Assembly: GCA_025642065.1 (NCBI GenBank)
Contig: JAODUP010000443.1
Span: 462,501 to 526,500, forward strand
Direction: 5' to 3'
Origin: Paralvinella palmiformis
Lineage: Eukaryota > Annelida > Polychaeta > Terebellida > Alvinellidae
Length of the DNA: 64,000 bases
Shown in pieces: positions 1-12,338 of this stretch. The position numbers and the translations under genes were made by a program. The notes beneath the pieces were generated by a model. The model saw only the letters and a list, made by a program, of their open reading frames with translations, did no database searches and had not been told where the DNA came from. Positions within the stretch are counted from its first letter, which is position 1; the number at the start of each line of letters is the position of its first letter.

Positions 1-75
1 AGATTCGAACACGGGTGGTAGTGATCTGTGGTCCAACACGCTACCGCTAGACCACGGAGGCGCCCTCTCTTCACT
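1..75 (-). repeat. SINE family A, truncated by window edge
   Basis: Reverse complement of the tRNA-like head: a GGCGCCTCCGTGGTCTAGCG-type A box and a GTTCGAATCT B box. The body and tail lie outside the window. Same family as the other eleven copies. Confidence 0.85.
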
Positions 76-226
76 GTTGAGAGTTCTGCGTACAAACGTT
101 CGTAAATATAAACATTGGAAGCATACTCTTGACCAGCGATTAGAAAGCAGAGCACCATCAATAGTTCTTCGTGTATATGATTGGTTACAGCAGCCGTACA
201 TAGAGATTCAATGCTGACATATTCAC

Positions 227-472
227 CTTCTCCACGTCTCTACGGTCATATCGTCTCGCCAATATCGCCAAGATGATATAGACGCCAAGGATGAGGAACA
301 CCGTGATGAAGACGGTATTGTTGTCGCCGAGAAGTTCAGCGAAGTGTGCGAATATTTTGTTGAAGTTGATTGGGTTAATGGTGGGCACTTTAAACCCGCT
401 CGAGAAGGCTTTGCGTCCTTCCTGTGGCATAAAAATACACTGGGGCGATCCCAAGACCGTATTCTCGCTCAG
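227..472 (-). CDS. Polycystin-like exon 19: GPS end and first transmembrane helix
   Basis: 82 codons: [20 protein letters not shown], then [17 protein letters not shown] (the family has F-x-V-P-P-N-x-I-D-F here), then the hydrophobic helix [20 protein letters not shown] and the stop-transfer [11 protein letters not shown]. This is the first TM of polycystins. The canonical C-x-C-x-H-L-T-x-F of the GPS is absent. Acceptor TTTTCCAG, donor AAG|GTGAAT. Further TM/PLAT exons must lie beyond position 1. Confidence 0.9.
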
Positions 473-636
473 CTGGAAAACAAACGTGTTTTTCTACACT
501 CGGATGTCGTACTTTAGGTAGGAAGAGGTAATAGAAATAAAAACCAGGAAAGGAGATTTGCAGATAAAAACGAGGACATACATACACCCACATACACACA
601 AACAAACACACAGAGAGAGAGAGAGGGGGGGGGGAA

Positions 637-690
<54 letters not shown>

Positions 691-1283
691 GGGCAATTAA
701 TATGACTGTATGGATTTCACTTTCAACTTACTGTCCCGTTCCCATCTGTCCACATTTTCGTTTCCTCATCATACATACTACAACTGAAATAAGAAACAAA
801 TTAGTTGTAGTGTGTATGTGTATGTATGTTTTGTATGTGCGTGCATGCGTATATTGTAGTTTGTATGTATATGTATGTGTTGTTTGGGTTTGTGCATATG
901 TGCCTATGTTGTGCGTGCGTGTGCGCGCATGCGTGCTAGCGTGTGTGTGATATCAATAGGTTATTCCCTAAAATTTGTTTCACACCTGGAAATGCCGGTT
1001 GTTACGGTTAGTACAGGTACGTAAGTCTGATTAACATCAACTACACCCCGTTTCGTCCTTTTCTTTTTGGCCTCTGGATAGATAAACAACAGACGCATCT
1101 TGTTAACATCTATTCGTTCACTTATGTGTATTAATTTACAAGGTATCTATCTCTTTGGTGGTAAACTATCCACATTCAATTACATTCTATAAGTTGAAAT
1201 TGTTATCTATTGTCTGAAATAACTGTTCGGCTTAAGTTGAATTACGCATGATAAGTATAATGAAGAACCAACAAAATAGCCAG

Positions 1284-1318
<35 letters not shown>

Positions 1319-3500
1319 ACAGTTAATCTGTATAATCAGGTAATATGTATATCACCTGAAATTTTCAGGTAATGTGTATTAAATCTCAGTTAGCAATAGA
1401 GATATTATACATATTACCTCATTATACAGATTAACTGAAACATATATGCTTACTGGCATCTATTCCGATGTACAATTCTCCTTCGACGTCATTCATCGTG
1501 AACTGCCAAGGACTGGCCTTTGATGTTTGAGGAAGGCTGCTCATGTAGTCGTATTTAGTCCGGCTTGGTCGACAACTTACCACATCAGTACAGTTAATTC
1601 TGATGAACACCTGCGATTAGATAATCATTTTGTCACTCGCACCAGTCAATCATGACGATGATTGATGTTTTACGGCCACTTTTGTGCACACGGTAGGCTA
1701 AATGGGCCGAGCGACTTCCAAAGGTAATGAAACGAAGTCGAAGATGAAACACCCTTCAGATATGCCCACGCCGAGATTCGAACCCAGGTGGTAGTGATCT
1801 GTGGTCCAACGCGATACGAGCTAGACCAAGGAGGCGCCCTGCAATCGGTCGTTAAATCAGGGCTGACATACTCTGCCCATTAAGTATTGGATAAATACAT
1901 TAATTTCGACAATGTCCCTTCTTTGTTAGTTAGAAAAATCGGAAGCGAAACAGACAAACTTTACGCATATTAACACAGACGCACGCACAACAAGGAAAAA
2001 ACTGCCGTGGTGAAATTATGTATACGTACGTCAACAGTGGCGGCGTCGTTGGTGTTGTCCGGGGCCAGGTTCATGCTAAAGGCGGATTTCTTTTGAACAT
2101 TGACAGCGAAGTACACCATTCCAGTATCTGAATCAACGTTGCTGTCCGTAGTTTCGTTCCCAGGAATGTCCTCTGGTTTCACTTGCTCTTGTGTTAGCAT
2201 CTGTCAAGATATTTACATAGAACATAGGGACGTCGCGTAAAGAAAGCAATTTGGGGTCAGAAGCCGACGTAAGTTGGCCATAAGCGTATCCCACTGCTGC
2301 GGCTGCTGTAACCGCTATTGCAGCTACTGCAGCAACTATCGCCCTAATCCTAGAGCTGTTACTATATCTGGCACCACTACCTCTGCTACCGTTGTCTTTT
2401 TCAAACTACGAAAAACTAAGCCAAAATACGCGAATCGGAAACCGAAAGTGGTTTTTCTAGCGAAGACGTTTTACGAATTTTCTCTCTTCACAGACTACTC
2501 AGTAGACTGTTCTACAGATCGGCTTTGAGACATCTTTTATTTCAAAAATGCATATGTGTGTCCATTGATCTAAATATAGCGTTTGAATTGGCCGCCATGA
2601 CCAAACAGCTCTGACTTCCGGCAAGGGAAAAAGCAGTGTCGGAGCGGCTGCGCTTCGAGTTTTGAACCTACGAATACGGACATTTATTATGATGTGTGCA
2701 TTATAATTTTGTATCTGCAGACAATCTGTATTATTCCTCTCCTATTTTATGCCATGAAATATATAAAAGTCGTTTTATGCAAGTCGGTAGATCTAGTTTA
2801 ATTGGGATCAAACGTCAGAGATAGGCCGGGAGTTGTCGTACAAGCTAAATATAATAACAGTTAATTAATTTCCCGCCAAAAAAAACCCTTTAACAGCTAT
2901 TTTAAATGTATTCCTTATACTTACCGATGAAAAGACATCCAGTTTTTATTACTTCCATACACACGGCTTATGCAACCATCGATACAACAATAATTCACCA
3001 CGTTTATAAACCTGATTTTTCCAGTCTGCGTTCCTAGTTCCTCGACCGGAAGTTGGGACCTGTTTGCCATCAAATCGGCGGCCGTGTTCGGTCTAGTTTA
3101 CTTATAGGTCAGTGTGTGTGTGTGTGTGTGTGTGCGTGCGCGCGCGCGCGCGCGTGTGCGTGTGTTACAAATAACACTTAAGAGAGAACACAGCAATAAT
3201 ATATACTGAAATATATCGCATGCAATAATACGACTTCTGCCTATTGAGCGTTTTCGTTTAACAAATAGCGTTCGGCGAACCAAACTGTCCACGGGAAAGG
3301 TTCACGCTCTTAAGCGAGCCTCATAACCAGGTACGTACCAAATGAGTGGAGGTGTCCGAAATTGTCTCGTCAGCCACAAACACGTTCACCATCACGATGG
3401 TGTTGCCTACTGTACTGTTCTTGGATATACCGAAAATGGACCGATCGAACGCGGATACCTGCAAAGTAAAACTTTTGCAATCAACCAGCTGATACTAAAA

Positions 3501-3558
<58 letters not shown>

Positions 3559-4549
3559 ATTCTGTCCCGAGACTGAATTAACGAATAGCTATGTAAAATG
3601 TTTCCATTTCCAACAACAGTCTATGTTGGATTAATCGAGTTTATGTTTTTAAAACATTCGGTTAGTTTAAGCCCTGACCTGAACTTCGAGATCCTGAGAC
3701 GACTGCGTGTCCATAAACAAGGCTGTCGAGCTGGTGTTCTTAGAGTCGATCACGCTCACCTGTGGAGGACCAATGTTTACCCTGGGATCGATCTTCTTCC
3801 GGGTGATAGACATCGTATCGGTGTGCAGTTCAATAATGGGCTGGTCGCTTTTTCCCATACCAACCCCGATCTGCTGACTGATTTTGATCGTAGATGACAG
3901 TATTTTACTTCGCTGCATGGAAATAAGAATGGAATGATGATAACTCTTCTACTGCCAATCACTTCGAGTGTCTAGTGCTCAGATCAGTTAGCTAACAAAA
4001 CTTATACTTGTACACCTCTTTTGTGCGTGTGCATGCGTGTGTGTATGCGTGCGTGCGTGCGTGCGCGTGTATGTGTGTGTCTGTCTGTGTGACTGTGTGT
4101 GCTACTTTTCTCCACCAGTCAATCTCTATTAGTACAGTTCCATAATATGTTAGTTACCAATTTGGCAAATTCTTCCTCTTTCTGTTTCATTTTCTCGCGC
4201 ATGCGCTTCTCCTCGTCCTCTGTCATCGGTACATCCAAGGCTGCTGTATCAAGGTCCTGGTCAGTTATTGCTGGAGAAAGAAAGAATGCAAATCGTGGAA
4301 AGTATGATTAGGAAACCGTAAAGAATATTTAATTCTTGTTTTATTGTTTGTAATATTTATCAGTTGGAAGATCAAAGTGATTACTTATTTAATTTCGAAG
4401 ACTTTGATGAGAACTATGTTTCGTAGAACCCGTGAAAAGATTAAGTGTTCTGCACGAAATCGGTAGGTAATTTACTTTTTAATACTAACAGTCAAAACCA
4501 GGGATTTTTCTTTTTTAATATTAACAGTCAAAATCAGGGCTCCATCGAG

Positions 4550-4593
<44 letters not shown>

Positions 4594-5951
4594 TCCATAT
4601 TACAAGCCAGTATATGATTTGCCTATCTTAATGAGTTGATCATCACAAGTACAAGTGAGAACAATTAATGGTCGATGATACGGGTTTACAACTTGATTAG
4701 ATGTATAGAAGAATGATCTGGTTTCTTTTAGAACCCTTTTTTATACATGCAACTAAGATTGTATTTAAAAGTTGGGATATTTTAATCTATGTTTAAACAT
4801 TCGCGTTTGTTTACGAAGTAGTGTGATCCCGGACTGCTCTCTGTTCTGGTTTCGTTCTCGCTCTATTCATGCGCGTTCTCTTCCCATCTGGACCTTAAGG
4901 AAATATATCCACAGACTCGATAGTAATGCTAGTGTGTTAATACCCAAACGACGCTCGGTTTGGTTATCTATTTGTAAATTTTATACGGGAGTAAAAACGC
5001 TGTCGGCACTGTCCAGGAAAGATGTACATGAGTTCCGGAAGCTTCATTTGACTCCAAGGACATCCGGCCGAGAAGGACATCATCGCGCGACATTCGAATT
5101 TTTTAACATTAAGCGATAGAAGAACTAACCCGAATCTAAGTCGATATCAGCGTAACATTTGACTGGGCATCAGTTTGTATCAATTTCAAAATCGTTTCCG
5201 ATGACTTCCGATTGACGAATGGCCGCTTCCACATAAACGGGCCAATAACGTACGCACGATTGTTGACAGGGATGCATAAATTGCGTAAAGGTACCGAGGG
5301 ATATACAAAAGCAAAACCCCTTAGACGTATGGATATCGACCATACAGACATTAACCCGTGACAGTTCGCATGACATTAAAAAGGAACGAACCAAATGTAC
5401 GCTACAGTTTCATGATAATCCGGTTATTCGTGTTTCCGCTTCGGCACGGCCATCCCGGGAACGAAGCGAACATGAAGTATGCTAGTCCAATTCAGTAATC
5501 AGGCCGGGCGTACCTTCATTCGTCGTTGTTACTAGCAACCACGCGAGCAAATGACGCAGCCAAGTACTTGAGTTCCAACGTCTCAAATTAACGGTCCGTG
5601 TTTTGTTTTTTTGATATTTCGTGTATAGCAAACGAATTCGTTCAAGCTTCCAATTAGCAAGAATGGGATCAGTTCTGAGTGTCAATATTTATTGGGTTAT
5701 GCTTTGTTATGACAGCAGTTTAAAACACCGATTAAGATTTTCAATTTGATCTAACTTCTTGCCTATGAATAGGAAAAACCACTGCACCGCCCAATGAAAG
5801 ATGACGATGATGAACAAAGGGCGAAAATAATTAACATGTTATTTACCTGGTTGTACGAGTTTTTCCTGCGCAGCTTTTGCCACATTATTTGCTATTCCGG
5901 CCACAGCTAGAATAATCAATAATTGAATATTAATATTAAATGTACTACTAC

Positions 5952-5988
<37 letters not shown>

Positions 5989-6903
5989 TCTATGTTATTT
6001 TGTTACTTTCATAATTTTATCCTCCGTTTTTAAAACTTACACTTAGTTAGAGATTCTATTTCAGCTGGTGACTGATCTTCTCCCAAGAGTTGGTCTGATA
6101 TCGAATTCGCCAACGAATCAGCAGAATTCAACATCGTGTTCTAATTTCATAAACGATATATTAAACACACTTGTGTTAGTGGAAATATGAAGGTCATTAT
6201 TCTCGCGGAATAGGCGTCAAACACTTTCTAAATACATAACGGTGCATATTTAGTTATAAATCTTCATAATTTTAATTTCGTGAATTACAGAAATTATATA
6301 TTACTTAACTGGAATAGAATTGTTCTAATCGTTACTAAACGTTAATTGTTTTCGTGCACCTGTAATGTAAATAAATACCTAACTAGCTCAATGTTTTCCG
6401 CCTCAGCACGGCAGTATAGTAAGTCTGCCGGTCAGGTATCCTAATTAAGTAATATTACATAGTATTAATACGACAAGAGTATTTAAACGGCTATGACATA
6501 CCATAGTATTCGGAAGGGCGGTCTTTGGTAGTCTGACCGAGGACAAACTGCTGGCCAGAGATGCCGTCTGGACGGGAGACAGTTCCACGTCGCTGGTGAT
6601 GATGTTGGCAAACAGATCTACCGCTTTATCCAATATCTGAAATAACAGCCATTCTATTAGGCGTTGCTAGAGATAATGGTATTGAATCTTCTTCGTCCAG
6701 TTGTATGCATCCAGTTAATAGGTTGGTGAAGAATTGAGACGAACGACTTAAAGGCGTTGCTGAGATTAATATTTGATAATAATATGTGATAATGCCACTA
6801 ATTATTAAAATAGTGTTATATGCAATATGTGCGATTTAACAACAACAACAACAACATTAATAATAATAATAATAACAATGTAAATTGTCGTAATATTTAA
6901 ATG

Positions 6904-6975
<72 letters not shown>

Positions 6976-9900
6976 GGCAGAAGAAATAATCTTATTGTTC
7001 TATAACATAACATATTTGTAATAAGAAAATATGAAAATTCAGTTTTCAGTCTCCATATTTTAAGCTAACTACCTGCAACCGTGCATTATCTTGTTCTTGT
7101 GATTTTTGTTCTTCTGGATTTGATGCCGGTTTTTCCAGGACGGACGTAGTTTCCTCTTCCGCTTCGTCAATATTAAGCATCCCGAGCACTTCAGTGGCTA
7201 CAACATTCAGAGTATCCAGATGTGATTCTAGATTTACCATCGTAGTGCTCATATCTCCTCCGGCTAACTGGTCCGTCATGTCGCGTAGAAAATATGGATT
7301 ATCCACCGGTTTTACCTGGATAAAGGTAAGAATATTTCCAAACATTTCTGTATTTAAAAATAAACTGCATATATATCCCCATCAAATTTCTCGAAACGTT
7401 ATATGAATCGAGAATAAATATTATTTGATAACTAGGCGATTATGAAAGGGTAGATTAGTTATAAAACTACGATTTATCTACACGGCGAAGCAGTTATACA
7501 GCTGTACCTAATAGTGTCACTAATTCGAGTATTCAGACAGTATCAGATAGTCATTTCACAGATAAATAATAACGATTTTTGAAATCATTACAGGGTTCTT
7601 ACAGACATATTATTTGGGGTATTGTTAAATTACCTATTATTTGTACAGCTGCCTTTGGGTGGCTCCTGCTCGTAAGGGCGCTTTATTAAATATAGATTAT
7701 AATCATCATTTCTTACCGGGATTGTTTCATTTACTAATATATGAACTTGAAGCGGAGATTCTACACGGGCCAGAAACGAAGCGGAAACGATTTTTTGACA
7801 AAATGGTCCGCGATAGGGGGTCAGTTTACCCTCTTTGCGCACGGCCATGGCAATATATATTAACAAACGAAGCTAGCCATGTTTTTGCCAATATTCCACT
7901 CTTTCTAAATATGCTGGTTTCCCTATGAAAATATGAAACTAACCTAGTCTGCGATCACTTTTAAATCTAAACCACAATAATACATCTATTAATAATTGAG
8001 CTAGGAAAGGGAAACCACCACTTTGATAAAGCTAAGAATGTTTTCTATTTAATGGTATAATTTTTGTGTTTGATGCGAAACTATCCGTGCTGCGCAATGG
8101 GAAAAACCCAGAGGTTCTCGAGCGTCAAATCTCGTAAATTCTCACAGCGTCAGATCAACATGCTTAGGTTGTTATACAATCCGATCAAATCTATAAATCT
8201 GTTTTAAAAAAGTTGCTTGGTTCAAGTTTGCCGGCCTAAGATAAACACCAAAAGGCAATTTTTGGAATAAAGTTGCATTGTGTTCGTGATTATTTGCATT
8301 TCAATTTGTTAGATGTGCATAAAACAATTCAATGCAATGTCGTCTTTTCCATTGGATTTGTCTTTCTCACTTGAAAAATAATTCATCACATTTGTCACCG
8401 TAATATGATTTACATGCATATAATATGTATATATAACTACATTCTAATCATAAAACATATTGTATTGTGGTTAATTTCTTTATCAAATATATAACAGCAC
8501 AACACCTGAACTTCTTTTTCACTGTATGTCGATTTTAATTGTTTTTTATGTCTGTGCATTAAAAATATATGCATTGGACCTTACAGTGGTCATTTTATAC
8601 CCTATCGAGGTATATATTTCCTAAACAAATGTACGGAAACCATGTCATGTTATATATTGTCTTATTAGTCTCTTCAAGACCTATCTAATGAAACAAAAAT
8701 GGACGTTCTACGACTAATTTGAAAATTTAACCATTTCTCACTTTGGACCGCCCTGAAATAAACAGTCTAAATATGCTGATTAATGTTTGGGCAAATTTTG
8801 CAGCCTTATTTCTGTAAAATATGATAAGCTGATACATTTTTATTCATTTTAATGTGTTATGCATAAATATTATATTACACAAATGATGAAAACAGGTCAG
8901 TCATATAATTATTTGTTGAGTTATGACGCTGATAAACCTTCACCTCTGGCAATGGTACATTTCTGGAATTAGACTTTTGTGACCTGTCAAATAAGTGGAT
9001 ATATTTGGGGCATATTTTAGCGGATTACTTAATAATTATAAAAGATAGCCCCATTAAACTATATATTTTCTTCTTAGTTATGACAAGACCTATACAATGA
9101 GCAAATTTAAGCTCTATGACCATTCTGGAAAAAATACCGCCTTCCCTACTATTAAAACATCTTTCCATCCAATACCAGCATAGCGAATAGTGAAGTATCA
9201 TGGCAAACTGGAATTGATAAATTTGGAATTGGAATTGAAGTTTGCTACAAACAATAACTCCACAAATTAATTTACCATTTAAATTTTTAATCAAGAAAGA
9301 TTTCTTCCATTACATTCCTACTTGGAATATAAACTACTCGTAGTAGATATTCCAAGATGGTACTCGGAGTACCTACTCCGAGGACCAATCCCAATAAGTG
9401 ATTAGCGTAAGTAAAAATGGAATTTGAATTGATCAATCTGATGTGGAATTGGAATTGACAAAATGGAATTGACCCCATGTCTGACCCAGATAATGACCAT
9501 TCGCGTGGAATCTGGCCTACTTTTTATCCTACTTTCTCCCGTGATAAGCGGAGTAGGCGATCGAATCGGTTGCTGAACCAAGTGATCAATTGCAATGGTG
9601 ATTATCAAACAATCACTATATTGACAATAACTCTATTGGTATCGCTCTTATTTCAATGAACTATGACCTATGAGGAACCTGGATGAAACGAGTCCGCTAC
9701 GCAACTGGGATGTACTTCGTCGATCTGAAGTCGGGGGAATGGTGGGGGAAGTTTTGGCTTTTATTTGGTTGGTCTTCCCAGTTACAATACATACAAGACC
9801 AATAGGTCACTATTATATATCCCGTTCACCTACAGGATAAAATAATAAAATACTTAATATGATCGATTGATTGATTAATTAATGGAAATATGTCGAAATG

Positions 9901-10875
9901 GTTTGCAGTACATCTAATGCTGAAAGCTCGTAGTAAGTACTTGTATTGTAGAGTATGTATTCCCGGTTATTTTCGGTTATTAAATATCTTCGATTAAAAT
10001 TATCCTTGGATGTTTTCAAGTGATCAACCAGCTAATTCTTAAGATGAAAGAAAATAATACTAATAGGAATGATCAAGAAATACATACAGATGGAACTACT
10101 TCACAGTAACCAGGATGTCAAAAGTTTATAGGAAAATGTCCTATCACTCTATTAAGATACATATTTTCTGTAATTTTAGATGGTTAAACATCTAGATTTA
10201 TAACTTTAGCAATATTTACCTACCTTTAATTATCATTCAGAACTATTGAACAACAAAATGGTTCAACTTCGTATTGTGGACATGGTGCTCGCGAAACTGG
10301 TGATGTTCTTGTCACCAGAATGTATCATTAAGGCGTTTATATTAATTATTGAACATATCTTAGTCGTTTTAATTTCTTTGTGTGGCCTTACCCGGACTGT
10401 GAATGAGATATCACTTTTGGCGCCGTACTGGTCGGTGACGTAGCCTTTCATTTTGACCGCATAGTCCTTATCGGGATCTCCACTGGGCAACTGGACATTG
10501 TTGCCAGCTAACGAGTGCTCGTTGCCAAATTTATCGAAGTAGGCATAGCTATAGATCATTACGGCCGAGTCCTGCTTCTTGAATCCTGTACCATCAATTT
10601 TATTCCAACCGTCGTCTTCCCAATCGTGACAACTAAGGTGGAATGTCGTACTTATGTCTCCTAGCGAAGATTAGGAGGAATTAATAAATGCTAGACAGAC
10701 CTAGAAAGATCTATATGTGTGTGTTTGTGTGTGCACCTCGGGAGGGGGGGGGTTAGATAGATAGATAGATAGATAGATAGACATGCAGGCAGACAGACAT
10801 GCAGACGGGCAGACGGACGGACGGATAGATAGATAGATAGATAGTTAGATAGATAGATAGATATATGGATGAATG

Positions 10876-10913
<38 letters not shown>

Positions 10914-10995
10914 CATGCAGGCAGACAGACATGCAGACGGGCAGACGGACGGACGGATAGATAGATAGATAGATAGATATATGGATGAATGGATG

Positions 10996-11045
<50 letters not shown>

Positions 11046-11183
11046 CATGCAGGCAGACGGGCAGACGGACGGACGGATAGATAGATAGATATATATATGG
11101 ATGGATGGATGGATGGATGGATGCATGGATGCATGGATGGATGGATATGCATGCAGACATGCAGACGGATAAAGGGACGGACT

Positions 11184-11217
<34 letters not shown>

Positions 11218-11238
11218 CATATGAATAGATAGATAGAT

Positions 11239-11279
<41 letters not shown>

Positions 11280-12223
11280 CATGCAGGCATGCAGACATGC
11301 AGACATGCAGACGGATAAAAGGACGGACGGATAGATAGATAGAAAGATAGATAATTCCCTTATTTCATAAAACCTAGATATAGCGAACGAAAAAAAACTA
11401 TGCCTAAATAAACTTATGTATTTATGTTATCAAAAAGTACTACCTTCGCTGACGTCACTAGTGCAGTATCCAGGACGAGGTGCATAATTCACTCCAAATT
11501 CGTACTTGGCCTTTCCTTCCCCGATCCTTGACCTGACATTAACCTGGACGGCAACGACCAGTCCTTCGACAAGCTTTTCCGATCCGATGTGGAGTTCTCT
11601 ACTCAGTCCAGAGTCTAGCGATATGCTACTGGTAGTGCTCCATTCGAAGATGGAGTCCGGTGTGCATTCGTCGCAGAGCACGTTCAAAAACACGCCACGG
11701 TCACGGTTAATCTTGTCTCCACAATTCGCCACACACCTGAAAGTGGTGGACTGATTGTTGACGTCAAATTCTCGTCATTCCGGCCAGAACCAAGCGGTTC
11801 AATTACGGAGGGGGGGGACTGTGTTTAAAAATAAGTTGCCAATTCGAACGTATGCACTTTTCTTGGTATAGCCCAATATTTCAAATCCACAGTTACCTGA
11901 TTTCCATTGGTAGGATTTTTCCTTTAAATATTTCAATGGTTTTCTGAATCGTATCGATCATCTTTCCCTTTCTGGTAGCGCGAACGGTTATGACGTATGC
12001 TTTGCCACTGAACATGAATGTCGTGTCGAGTGTGAGGTTATACTCGGTCGGGGTAACATTCAGCTGTCCAGGACCGCCATTAAAGCATCCACCCAGTCCG
12101 AGTTTATATTGTGAATCTGGATCATGTAAGGACATTTTGAGGGCGAATATTTGCTATGTTCGTGTTAACTTCACATGATAGTACGCTAATCTCATTATTG
12201 GATATTTGAGTTGTTTAAAAGTC

Positions 12224-12276
<53 letters not shown>

Positions 12277-12293
12277 TTATCTATCTATCTTTG

Positions 12294-12338
<45 letters not shown>

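Noticed and set aside
558..950. 130-codon plus ORF with RERERE and YIYIY
   Set aside because: Built from GA, TA and TG microsatellites; the real coding piece here is the 52-bp minus exon at 732-783.
10691..11306. Three overlapping minus-strand ORFs of 153-199 codons
   Set aside because: They translate (GATA)n/(GGAC)n repeats into SIYLSIYL and PSVRLP strings; simple-sequence artefacts.
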